From an uncultured Eubacteriales bacterium (GTDB taxonomy: Bacteria > Bacillota > Clostridia > Lachnospirales > Lachnospiraceae): a stretch of DNA of 6,625 bases. The DNA is taken from NCBI GenBank assembly GCA_900321145.1, contig ONVB01000253.1:1-6625 (forward strand), in the 5' to 3' direction. Below the pieces are notes generated by a model that searched no databases, was not told the DNA's origin, and saw only the letters and a program-made list of their open reading frames with translations. Of this stretch, positions 1-6,131 are shown one piece after another; positions within the stretch are counted from its first letter, which is position 1; each line of letters starts with the position of its first letter. Position numbers and translations under genes: made by a program.

Positions 1-540
1 GCATTATCGAAACTTGTTCCTCCACTGCTGTACACATCCTGCAGGGATGTCACCAGCGCTTCTTTATCATCAGTAAGCGCTTTGCCTACTTTTGCTTTAC
101 TGTCAAATAATACTATGGCTGCCTTGTCATCTCCCGACATATGCTTTATGTATTCTTCAGCACCTTTTATCCTTCCGCAGTATTTTATCAAACCTGATGC
201 ACCCGGCAGCTCGGATATCTTATCATTTGTTTTCATACTTCCGGAACAATCGATTGCAAGTACTGTATAATGCGGAAGGTTATTCCTGTTGGGATTATAA
301 TCAAACTCCTCCTCCCACGCATCAAACCATTTATCCTTGTCAACAACCATATATTTGCTGAAATGTGTGGTTATAACACTTACTTCACCGGTCTCTTCAT
401 CATAATCTGTAGCAAGCTCATTGAACCAGTCAGCTTCTTCATCATACCAGAGGAACATAAGGTTTGACAAGCTGATATCACCTAACATATCCTTATCTAT
501 AACATATGTAAGCTTTGCCTCATCAAAATCAGAGGTCGTT
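1..540 (-). pseudogene. vWA-domain (MIDAS) protein, internal fragment; 5' end lost, 3' end outside window
   Basis: Reading the minus strand from about position 540 toward position 1 gives an open frame of roughly 178 residues without a usable start codon. It begins TSDFDEAKLTYVIDK, continues through a segment with THFSKYMVVD, and enters a von Willebrand factor A domain. The MIDAS metal-site motif DCSGS is present in LAIDCSGSM, and the second motif GGTSF lies at the window edge. The HFSKYMVVD segment before a vWA domain is a pattern I know from large extracellular Clostridia proteins, which are probably surface or secreted; this last point is family knowledge. In this frame a TAG lies just upstream, inside the sigma-factor fragment, and the first ATG is well inside the conserved region with no ribosome binding site. 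I therefore call it a 5'-truncated pseudogene made by deletion. The remainder of the vWA domain, including the third metal-binding loop, is outside the window, so its 3' state is unknown. Confidence 0.75.
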
Positions 541-609
541 CGTCTTCGCTATGCGATAGAAGCCTTCCTGCTCTTGTATAATAAGCTCACCGAGTGCTTC
601 CTTAGTCAT
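529..609 (-). pseudogene. ECF-type sigma factor, N-terminal remnant (26 codons)
   Basis: A strong ribosome binding site (AGGAGGGGG) precedes an ATG at 609-607. The short frame reads MTKEALGELIIQEQEGFYRI followed by AKTNDL and a TGA at 531-529. The LYRIA/FYRIA motif after about 16 acidic or hydrophobic residues is typical of the start of sigma-70 region 2 in ECF sigma factors, where text like ILRNDADCEDAVQ would normally follow. Here the frame changes into vWA-protein sequence just after AKT. I infer a deletion that removed the rest of the sigma gene, any anti-sigma gene and the 5' part of the vWA gene. The remnant has no regions 2.2 to 4 and cannot work as a sigma factor. With only about 23 informative residues, the family call is moderate. 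Confidence 0.6.
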
Positions 610-610
610 C

Positions 611-619
611 TGCCCCCTC
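611..619 (-). promoter_or_regulatory. Ribosome binding site of the sigma-factor remnant
   Basis: AGGAGGGGG lies just upstream of the ATG at 609-607. It is a near-perfect Shine-Dalgarno sequence, which supports this start codon and shows that the 5' end of the gene is original, although its body has been lost. Confidence 0.7.
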
Positions 620-634
620 CTCTCTTAGTGATGT

Positions 635-652
635 GAAAGAAGTACTTCTTTC
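635..652. repeat. 18-bp perfect palindrome in the sigma-gene leader
   Basis: GAAAGAAGTACTTCTTTC is an uninterrupted self-complementary 18-mer between the likely promoter and the ribosome binding site of the sigma remnant. It has no spacer, so a dimeric protein-binding site is more natural than an RNA hairpin. A short palindrome, AACGCGTT (654-661), follows beside it. Function is inferred only. Confidence 0.6.
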
Positions 653-668
653 TAACGCGTTACACCTA

Positions 669-698
669 TTAGACAGAATTGAAACCTGTTTGGTCTCA
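669..698 (-). promoter_or_regulatory. Candidate ECF-sigma promoter
   Basis: On the minus strand TGAGACC (698-692) is followed after 16 nt by TGTCTAA (675-669). This resembles the ECF pattern of a TGAAAC-like -35 box and a CGTC/GTCTAA-like -10 box with a 16-bp spacer, as in autoregulated SigV-type operons. It lies about 60 nt upstream of the sigma remnant's ATG, where an autoregulatory promoter would be expected. The -35 box differs from consensus by one base. The match is by eye and moderate. Confidence 0.45.
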
Positions 699-721
699 TA
701 GATAAATAAAATATTACAGAC

Positions 722-745
722 ACAAAAGGGACTGTCACTACATAC
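722..745 (+). repeat. Imperfect direct repeat, copy 1 (GGGACTGTCACTA)
   Basis: The stretch containing AAAGGGACTGTCACTACATAC matches copy 2 at 913-936 in about 17 of 24 positions, in the same orientation, 191 bp apart. GGGnCTGTCA resembles the ends of several Clostridia insertion sequences, so this may mark the edge of a decayed element. I see no matching inverted copy. Confidence 0.35.
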
Positions 746-899
746 ATCCCCCGTTTTTCTTGCGCCTTCTAATCATACTCAAACATTCTCTGGACAGCAT
801 CCGATATGTTCATAATCATATCATACGGTACCAGATCAGCAGAAGAGCATCTGCGTGAAATGTCAATGATTTTCCGTTTATTCCGCAAAAAACCTGAAT

Positions 900-934
900 G
901 TTTAAAACAAATAAAACAGGGGCTGTCATTAAAC
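900..934 (-). terminator. Weak terminator candidate after the ABC operon
   Basis: On the minus strand, about 60 nt after the ATPase stop codon, ACAG-CCC-CTGT (926-916) is followed by the U-rich tract TTTATTTGTTTT. It is enclosed by GTTTAA (934-929) and TTAAAC (905-900). The inner stem is only 4 bp, so termination here would be inefficient, but no better candidate is visible downstream of the operon. Confidence 0.3.
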
Positions 935-936
935 AA
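913..936 (+). repeat. Imperfect direct repeat, copy 2 (GGGGCTGTCATTA)
   Basis: This copy contains ACAGGGGCTGTCATTAAAC and aligns with copy 1 at 722-745. The core ACAGGGGCTGT is itself a short inverted repeat and overlaps the terminator candidate for the ABC operon, so it may have either or both roles. Confidence 0.35.
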
Positions 937-994
937 CCTCGTGTTCTCTTTTCATGTACGAGTATTGAAAGCCATCAAAAACCTATATTTTGCA

Positions 995-1660
995 CTATCT
1001 GATCATCGTCAGTTTCCCGGCATCCATTTCGTAGACGTGATTGCACAATATATCAATGTCTGCCTGATTATGGCTTGCGACAATTATTGTTGTTCCTTCA
1101 CTGTTAATCTTCTTGAACAGTTCACGCATCTCGCCTACTGCGGTTTTATCCAGACCGTTCATCGGCTCATCGAGAATAAGCAGCGAAGGCTTCTCCATGA
1201 TGGCCTGCGCTATCGCAAGCCTCTGCTTCATCCCCATTGAATAATTCTTTACATGCTTTTTTGACTTAGGATCAAGACCCACAAGCTCAAGTATAGACTC
1301 AATATATGCCTTATCCCTTTTGTTCCTTATGCCATACAGGTAATCAAGATTCTTATAGCCGCTCGCTCCCGCAAGAAATGCCGGTTCCTCTATGATAACT
1401 CCTGCGTCTGTGACCATGTCCATATCCTTATGCAGAAGCTTCCCATCAACCTTTATCTCTCCTTCATCAGCAAACAGCAGTCCGCATATACACTTGAACA
1501 GCACGGACTTTCCCGAACCGTTATTCCCCACTATACCGCATATCTCACCATATTCAATATTGAGAGAAACCTCATCAAGCACCTTCTGGCTCCCGAAGCT
1601 CTTGCTTACCTCATCTACTTCTATCTTGTATTTTACAGCTTCCTTCTGCACACCTTTCAA
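995..1660 (-). CDS. ABC transporter ATP-binding protein, BcrA/LanF-like
   Basis: This is the cytoplasmic motor of the exporter formed with the two permeases just upstream. All core ATPase motifs are visible (numbering from an upstream TTG at 1669): Walker A GNNGSGKS at 48-55, signature YSMGMKQR at 143-150, Walker B LLILDEP at 163-169, D-loop GLD at 172-174, and the H-loop His in ASH at 200. The Q-loop site reads VIIEEPAFLAG, with Glu rather than Gln, as in BcrA-type ATPases of peptide-antibiotic immunity systems. The length, about 221 residues, is normal for a single-domain ATPase. No ATG exists near the start. I chose the TTG at 1660-1658 because AGGAGG lies 10 nt upstream; the TTG at 1669 is almost touching that site, and a GTG at 1651 is further away. 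It is the last gene of the operon, about 46 nt after the permease stop. The substrate is unknown. Confidence 0.93.
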   Translation of the reverse strand: MKGVQKEAVKYKIEVDEVSKSFGSQKVLDEVSLNIEYGEICGIVGNNGSGKSVLFKCICGLLFADEGEIKVDGKLLHKDMDMVTDAGVIIEEPAFLAGASGYKNLDYLYGIRNKRDKAYIESILELVGLDPKSKKHVKNYSMGMKQRLAIAQAIMEKPSLLILDEPMNGLDKTAVGEMRELFKKINSEGTTIIVASHNQADIDILCNHVYEMDAGKLTMIR

Positions 1661-1670
1661 GTAAAACAAA

Positions 1671-1676
1671 CCTCCT
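1671..1676 (-). promoter_or_regulatory. Ribosome binding site setting the TTG start of the ATPase gene
   Basis: AGGAGG in AAGGAGGTTTG lies in the 37- to 46-nt gap between the second permease and the ATPase. Its distance favours the TTG at 1660 over the TTG at 1669. A perfect Shine-Dalgarno sequence combined with a TTG start suggests tuned rather than maximal translation. Confidence 0.6.
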
Positions 1677-1706
1677 TATTTCAACACCAATTCTTCGAAT
1701 AAGCCT

Positions 1707-2585
1707 TCATCCCTCTTCGATTACCCATTCAAACTCCATATGCCGCGCCTTGAACAGAATCAAAGTAACTATCACTATAATAGCCGGAAAAAGGATTAAC
1801 GATGATTCGGCAAATGTAGGGTAAAATTCAGGTCCAAATATTGTCGCCCCATACCGTCCCAGTGCGTTCCAGTTAAAGGGCGTTATATATTTCAGCCACT
1901 TTACAAAAAGCGTAATCTCATTCAGAAAATTAAGACCTGACAGCAAAACACCTATAATAAGCGCTGTCATTCTTCCCAAGTACAGACTTAGCATAAACAT
2001 CAGTAGACCTATAAACGATGTCACTGCCCATGTCATTGCAATAGAAATGAGCATCGCTGCTATAGGTGTATAGTTCATTAGCATGTTTCCATAACAGTAT
2101 GCGACTATATTGTAGTCAGCGGTTATATGTGAATAAGCTATGGTATATATCATCTTTCCCCAGTCTGCCTCAATAGTTACATGCGGTACAAAGATTAATA
2201 CGCAAAACAGATGGCCTGCCAGAGTTATCAGCAGTGCTTCGAAGATCACAGCGAAAAGCTTCTCTGTGATCCATATGTACCTGCTTTTCCTGACAACACC
2301 GTAAAGCTCGCTACGGCCCATAAACGGAACCGACGAGAACATATAACATATTATAAATCCGTACAGTCCCGTATATTCCCTGTTTGAGAAAAAATGTGGT
2401 GCTATCCATGGGGAAATATATACACCTGTTCTTTCAATAAGCAGGTCTACTCCTGTTGCAACAGAAGCCGTTAGTCCCAAAAGCAAAAAACAAGAAGCAA
2501 AAAAACGCAGGGATAGTATTTCCTTTTTTAACTCAGCTAACCCGTTCCATCTCAACCTTCTTTTATGTCTTTGCTCATTTCCCAT
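1707..2585 (-). CDS. ABC-2-type membrane permease (second permease)
   Basis: This 292-residue integral membrane protein is probably one half of the membrane channel of the exporter. The N-terminus is basic and cytoplasmic (KRRLR, then a helix with LKKEI). About six hydrophobic segments can be seen: near residues 28-45, 73-89, 110-133, 173-204, 208-221 and 262-283. This layout fits ABC-2 permeases such as LanE/LanG or BcrB, but I cannot point to a signature motif, so the family rests on topology and context. The ATG at 2585 has AGAAGG seven bases upstream. It overlaps the end of the preceding permease gene by 11 nt, which implies translational coupling and balanced production of the two halves. 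The two permeases share little obvious sequence, suggesting a heterodimer. No truncation or frameshift is seen. Confidence 0.85.
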   Translation of the reverse strand: MGNEQRHKRRLRWNGLAELKKEILSLRFFASCFLLLGLTASVATGVDLLIERTGVYISPWIAPHFFSNREYTGLYGFIICYMFSSVPFMGRSELYGVVRKSRYIWITEKLFAVIFEALLITLAGHLFCVLIFVPHVTIEADWGKMIYTIAYSHITADYNIVAYCYGNMLMNYTPIAAMLISIAMTWAVTSFIGLLMFMLSLYLGRMTALIIGVLLSGLNFLNEITLFVKWLKYITPFNWNALGRYGATIFGPEFYPTFAESSLILFPAIIVIVTLILFKARHMEFEWVIEEG

Positions 2586-3360
2586 AACAAACCTTCTTTC
2601 TGAATTTCATATATATCCATGCGATTAGCGTAACAAACCATATCAGCATCTCCGTATAATACACCGGTATACTCATAAATCCAACAGGAGAAGTGATGCT
2701 GTAGGCTCCCAATGCATATATTGATAACGAAGCGCCTATATCGACCCCCAGAAATCTCTGAAGAAAAATATTAAGTATCATTATCAGAGCTATAGGTGCG
2801 GTATATGTGATCAATCTATTTTCTATATAAAGTGAAATAAGCATACCTATCAGCGCCACGATACCGGCAAACACCGCATAATGTAACATAACAGCCAGAA
2901 AGTAAGCGATGAATCTTCTTTCAAAAAAAAGCTTTACATAAAGCCCGCCTGCATCATAGTCAACATCTTCTACTATATGCATCATTGTAAGAAACTTATA
3001 AACACATGCCAAACCAAAACCGCCGGCCATTGCTAATGCGCCCGTGAGAAATGTGCATATTGTCTTTGATACTATATACGCTATCGGATTACCCCTGAGT
3101 AGTAACAGTTTATAATATCCATATTCCATATCTTCGCCAAGTCCGTATGAATACACTGCTGCAGAAGCTGCAACTGCAACCATCACAAGCCGCGCATTTA
3201 ATGATATGAATTTTATCCATTCAGAGAAGAATCTTTCCCCATAACTCTCCGCCACCGAAAAAACTACCGCTATGATAACGATAATAGTATACAGCTTATA
3301 ATCCCTGAGCGCTCTCTTCATGTCAGCTGAAAAAAACCTAAAAAACACCACTTGTCTCAC
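2575..3360 (-). CDS. ABC-2-type membrane permease (first permease)
   Basis: This membrane protein of about 261 residues starts with a short basic cytoplasmic segment (DMKRALRDYK). About six hydrophobic stretches follow, around VIIAVVFSV, LVMVAVAASAAVYSYG, ICTFLTGALAMAGG, FLAVMLHYAVFAGIVALIGMLISLY (described by its ends), TAPIALIMILNIF and MLIWFVTLIAWIYM. The GEDMEYGYYKLLLLRGNP segment after the second helix resembles the cytoplasmic coupling region of ABC-2 permeases, where KSLP-type motifs occur. It probably pairs with the permease encoded next. Several GTG starts are possible. I prefer 3360 because GAGGAAGG lies at 3362-3369, directly before it. A GTG at 3381 would overlap the lipoprotein gene by 13 nt and lacks a good ribosome binding site. 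The gap to the lipoprotein stop is then 8 nt, so coupling is likely. Confidence 0.85.
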   Translation of the reverse strand: MRQVVFFRFFSADMKRALRDYKLYTIIVIIAVVFSVAESYGERFFSEWIKFISLNARLVMVAVAASAAVYSYGLGEDMEYGYYKLLLLRGNPIAYIVSKTICTFLTGALAMAGGFGLACVYKFLTMMHIVEDVDYDAGGLYVKLFFERRFIAYFLAVMLHYAVFAGIVALIGMLISLYIENRLITYTAPIALIMILNIFLQRFLGVDIGASLSIYALGAYSITSPVGFMSIPVYYTEMLIWFVTLIAWIYMKFRKKVCYGK

Positions 3361-3370
3361 ACCTTCCTCT
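3361..3370 (-). promoter_or_regulatory. Ribosome binding site deciding the first permease's start
   Basis: AGAGGAAGGT overlaps the stop codon of the lipoprotein gene and stands directly before the GTG at 3360-3358. This favours that GTG over the upstream GTG at 3381 and over the GTG codons slightly further inside the gene. Confidence 0.55.
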
Positions 3371-4505
3371 ATCTGTACCACAGATCGCCGGTCACGGCAT
3401 CCACCTTTACCGTATATACTGAAATGCGTCCGTCCTTAAAGCATTCTTTTATAACGAACGCCCATACAGGTCTTGCGTTATAGTTTTCATCCGTGTCGCA
3501 TATCAGTTTGGCTTTGCTTATGCTGTATGTGCAATCATCTATGGGATATTCGTATCTTTTCTTCAGCGTCTCCGCCACGTCCTCAAAGTCTTTTAATACG
3601 TAACAGCCGTTTCCGCTCTTTATCACAGGCATTTCTATCTTCAAAAACACAAGTCCACTTTTGCCGTAAGCCGCTATTACCGGACATGCCTGTTCATCCG
3701 CATCCACTCCGCTCTGTCTGTAGCTCGGTAGCACATCAAGCCCGCAATACTTTTGGTGAAAGAAAAAAAGATATGTATCATCATCTTCTGTCCATTCAAA
3801 CCGGTTTTCGTATACAAACTCATCGTTATCGCTGTAATACCGTTCTTCTTCTGCCATTATTTTATGATCAAGATAATATACGTTCGGTACGAGATTCTCA
3901 GTGCTTACCCCAGTCTTTTTAAGCAGTTTCCGTACAGCGTCCTCACATTCCTTTTCCGATCCAAAAGAAAAATCCCGCTTATCGCTGTACTTTGTAAGAT
4001 TATAATAACCATACGCATCGTCAGCCTCGCTCATGCGAACAGATTTGCCAATTTTGTAGTATGCATATGTACTGTATCCAAAATATGTTTTACTGTATGA
4101 ATAACCACAAGATGCATCATCCTTCTTCGAAGCCTCAATATAATGTGTATTGTCACCTATCATCTCAGCCTCGTCTGCAGGTATAAGAGAATCCGCCAGC
4201 TCAACAAAATCATATTCAGCCAATTCAATTACAGCTTTCTTAAAGCTTATGTTTTCATAATCAAGCTCAACATCTATATCAAGCTTCTCACCACTATAGT
4301 AATAGTGATCAGGAAAGCTTGTACTCATTACTTCATTCTGTTTTTCCATGCCATCTAAAACATCCTCCGAGGCATCTTCCTTGAATGCAGGGGGTTTTAA
4401 TTCTGACACATCCCCTTGTTCAGATGATTGCTGCTTGGCTCCACATCCCGAGAACACAAACAAGCATAACAACAATATACAAATCTCTCTTACTGCTTTT
4501 TTCAT
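3369..4505 (-). CDS. Large lipoprotein with PepSY-like C-terminus, ABC-transporter partner
   Basis: This 378-residue protein begins with a lipoprotein signal: MKK-R at the N-terminus, a hydrophobic core ILLLCLFVF, and a lipobox FSGC with Cys21 as the lipidation site. A low-complexity polar linker (QQSSEQGD) follows. The mature part is acidic and very rich in Tyr and Asp (for example GYSYSKTYFGYSTYAYYK). Near residues 330-378 the pattern SKAKLICD, then PVWAFVIKE, then VDAVTGDLWYR looks like a PepSY/YycI-type fold, in which a strand ending in D-x-x-TG is typical; this is a resemblance only. It should sit on the outer face of the membrane. It is placed directly before two permeases and an ATPase, so it may bind a peptide or act as an immunity lipoprotein like LanI, although it is much longer than LanI. 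The start ATG has TGAGGTG five bases upstream. The gene appears intact. Confidence 0.85.
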   Translation of the reverse strand: MKKAVREICILLLCLFVFSGCGAKQQSSEQGDVSELKPPAFKEDASEDVLDGMEKQNEVMSTSFPDHYYYSGEKLDIDVELDYENISFKKAVIELAEYDFVELADSLIPADEAEMIGDNTHYIEASKKDDASCGYSYSKTYFGYSTYAYYKIGKSVRMSEADDAYGYYNLTKYSDKRDFSFGSEKECEDAVRKLLKKTGVSTENLVPNVYYLDHKIMAEEERYYSDNDEFVYENRFEWTEDDDTYLFFFHQKYCGLDVLPSYRQSGVDADEQACPVIAAYGKSGLVFLKIEMPVIKSGNGCYVLKDFEDVAETLKKRYEYPIDDCTYSISKAKLICDTDENYNARPVWAFVIKECFKDGRISVYTVKVDAVTGDLWYR

Positions 4506-4532
4506 ATATACACCTCATACCTCATAAAGCAC

Positions 4533-4562
4533 ACGCTCCGTAGTCAGAAGATTTTCAGAGCG
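4533..4562 (-). promoter_or_regulatory. Intergenic hairpin before the lipoprotein gene
   Basis: On the minus-strand transcript ACGCTCTG (4562-4555) can pair with CGGAGCGT (4540-4533). This gives an 8-bp stem with one G-U pair and a 15-nt loop. No U-run follows, so it is not a classical terminator. It could stabilise the upstream mRNA or reduce expression of the lipoprotein and ABC genes relative to the secreted protein. Confidence 0.45.
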
Positions 4563-4573
4563 TATACTTTGTT

Positions 4574-4587
4574 TCCGTCACTACGGA
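4574..4587 (-). promoter_or_regulatory. Small hairpin over the stop codon of the secreted-protein gene
   Basis: TCCGT-AGTG-ACGGA forms a 5-bp stem with a 4-nt loop, and the TAG stop (4583-4581) spans the end of the stem and the loop. Together with the larger hairpin just downstream it makes a tandem structured region between the first and second genes of the operon. Confidence 0.35.
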
Positions 4588-5033
4588 CAATAATGTCCCA
4601 CAGCGTTTACATTATATGTATACAAAGGTGATGTTGAATATACATAATAATATCTGTTGGCGATTGCTACAGATTGAGAATAATATGCTTTAGTCTTGGT
4701 ATTCCCGAGATCCTCTGTCCTTATCGTTTTCTTCTGACTCACCTGAGTGTCAGTACTCAGATTATGTGTCGTGGAACCCGATGGTGTTCTAAACGCTGTA
4801 AAATAGATTTCAGATGAATTTGTAAGGGTGTAAAGGGTAATATAAAAGTACCGATCACTATCATCCTTTGCCTCAACCAGTGAATACGGATCCGGAGATG
4901 AAACTCCTGTGATATTTGATACAGTCACATTAAGGTATGTATTCCCCGCCTTTGCTATGTACGCACCCCCGCACCCAAAAGTAGCGATCACTATAAGGGC
5001 GCATACAAGATTTCTAAATTTTCTTATAGCCAT
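4581..5033 (-). CDS. Small Sec-secreted protein, first gene of the ABC operon
   Basis: This 150-residue protein has a clear signal peptide: basic MAIRKFR, a hydrophobic core LVCALIVIATFG, and a signal peptidase I site at AKA-G (residues 27-30). The predicted mature product is about 121 residues. A lipobox reading at TFGC is poorer. The mature part is rich in Ser, Thr, Tyr and Asn, likely all beta-strand (YFYITLYTL, SEIYFTAFRT, RYYYVYS). It ends VNAVGHYCP, with a single Cys, the penultimate residue. It has none of the features of a lanthipeptide or a double-glycine leader. The overall layout weakly recalls small exported proteins encoded beside ABC exporters (DUF2712 or lactococcin-972-like cassettes), but I cannot confirm the family. 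Being first in the operon, ahead of hairpins, suggests it is made in excess. It could be a bacteriocin, a signal or an envelope protein. AAAGGA lies about 11 nt upstream of the ATG. Confidence 0.8.
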   Translation of the reverse strand: MAIRKFRNLVCALIVIATFGCGGAYIAKAGNTYLNVTVSNITGVSSPDPYSLVEAKDDSDRYFYITLYTLTNSSEIYFTAFRTPSGSTTHNLSTDTQVSQKKTIRTEDLGNTKTKAYYSQSVAIANRYYYVYSTSPLYTYNVNAVGHYCP

Positions 5034-5080
5034 ATTAGTTCATTCCTTTCTTGGATAATTCTATATTTACAAGTTACATA

Positions 5081-5092
5081 GTCTTCGAAGAC
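5081..5092. promoter_or_regulatory. 12-bp palindrome at the likely operon start (possible operator)
   Basis: GTCTTCGAAGAC is a perfect palindrome just downstream of the -10 candidate for the secreted-protein gene, so it would overlap the transcription start or the first bases of the leader. This is the place where a repressor could act. Its role is inferred from position only. Confidence 0.4.
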
Positions 5093-5095
5093 GAT

Positions 5096-5126
5096 ATAAT
5101 AATACAATGTCAGCATGCAAAATCAA
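5096..5126 (-). promoter_or_regulatory. Candidate promoter of the five-gene operon
   Basis: On the minus strand TTGATT (5126-5121) is followed after 16 nt by TATTAT (5104-5099), with a second overlapping TATTAT at 5101-5096. This fits a vegetative sigma-A promoter about 65 nt upstream of the secreted-protein ATG. Spacing is slightly short or long depending on which -10 is used, so the exact start is uncertain. Confidence 0.4.
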
Positions 5127-5144
5127 CACCTTATGTGCAAGTGT

Positions 5145-6131
5145 GCTATTTTTGTACGTAAGCGAATAATTGTCCATTCAGACATCGTTCCCGCTTCAAA
5201 GCTTCACACATGGGAACATCTTGATAAGTACTATGAGAAGCCTTATTTCGACTATCACCAGATTCTCCGCTGCATGGATCTCCTAAACGACAGTTATGAT
5301 GAGTACCCACGCTGGACATTTGACAGAAGCAACACTGTTGCCAATAGGGACACTTCTGTTCTCTACTATGACTGCACAAACTTCTACTTTGAATGCGAAA
5401 AGGAAGACGACAATGTCATAGACGAAGTAACAGGAGAAGTCATGTCCGATCTTAGAAAATATGGCGTGAGCAAAGAACACCGTCCAAATCCGATCGTGGA
5501 AATGGGACACTGTTTATGGATCGGAACGGGATACCGATTTCAATGTGTCTTCATCCCGGCAATAAAAGCGAGCAGCTCACTGCCGTACCTCTTGAGGAGG
5601 AAATCCTCAAAATGACAGACGGTGCTAAATTTATATACTGTGCCGATGCCGGGCTTGGCTCTTATAATATCCGGAAGTTTAACAGTATGGGCGGCAGATC
5701 GTTCATTGTTACCCAGTCAGTTAAAAAGCTGTCTGATACTCTGAAAAAGGCTGTCTTTAATGATTATGATTACAAACTTCTTTCCAGCGATGAATCCATA
5801 AGCATCGAAGAACTAAAAAACATGGACAAAACAGATAAGGATAATCTTGCTCTGTATAAAGACACAGCATACAAGATTATCAGCGCTGATAAAGCCTTAG
5901 ATCTTGGCCTTACTGAAGAGAAGGTTAAAAAAACAGGAAAGTCGTCAAAGTAAAAGCAAAGGGCATGCTGAAGCAAAAAGTCATCGTTACTTTCTCAAGG
6001 AAGATGATGGAATACCAACGATCCGTCAGGAACAGGCAAATAGACCACGCGAGAAGGATGATCGAGCGCAATGATCCCGAGGAGATAAAAAAGGTCCTAA
6101 TGATATACGCAGATTTATGAAAAGAACCACA
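5145..6131 (+). pseudogene. IS1634-like (IS4 superfamily, DDE) transposase relic
   Basis: Several motifs of IS1634-type transposases appear in order but in four frame segments. The first holds PASKLHTWEHLDKYYEKP, RDTSVLYYDCTNFYFE (first catalytic Asp) and KEHRPNPIVEMG. The second holds MDRNGIPISMCLHPGNKSEQ, IYCADAGLGS (second catalytic Asp) and RSFIVTQSVKKL. The third holds KQKVIVTFSRKMMEYQ and RNRQIDHARRMIE. The last holds KKGPNDIRRFMKRTT. The breaks are a duplicated AC at 5507-5510 (+2), a lost base around 5927-5940 (-1), and a lost A in the run at 6087-6092 (-1). The N-terminal part before PASKLHTWE and the C-terminal part with the catalytic Glu region (RWxIEECF) are missing, so it is inactive. 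The 3' end runs into an unrelated ATPase gene near 6131. No terminal inverted repeats were found at the edges. Confidence 0.85.

Larger units (their letters stand above)
610..994. other. Gene-free stretch between the sigma/vWA remnant and the ABC operon
   Basis: No convincing protein is seen on either strand in these 385 bases. A plus-strand open frame starting at 806 runs antisense into the ATPase gene and has no ribosome binding site or recognisable family. The stretch holds the sigma-gene leader with its palindrome, the ECF-like promoter, the two direct repeats and the terminator candidate. The piece between the repeats (about 746-912) may be remains of a mobile element. Confidence 0.5.

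Noticed and set aside
806..1240. Plus-strand open frame of 144 codons
   Set aside because: It is mostly antisense to the well-supported ATPase gene, lacks a ribosome binding site and shows no known domain.
3473..4358. Three overlapping plus-strand open frames
   Set aside because: All are antisense to the lipoprotein gene, whose signal peptide, lipobox and ribosome binding site are clear; they have skewed composition and no ribosome binding sites.
4581..5033. Lanthipeptide or double-glycine bacteriocin precursor
   Set aside because: The protein has a standard Sec signal peptide, no GG leader, one Cys in the mature part, and no modification enzymes nearby.
6081..6098. A-AAA-AAG heptamer that could allow a programmed -1 frameshift into the last transposase segment
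   Set aside because: The shift direction fits, but two other frameshifts and missing ends already inactivate the gene, and I know of no such frameshifting in IS1634-type elements. A lost A in a homopolymer is simpler.
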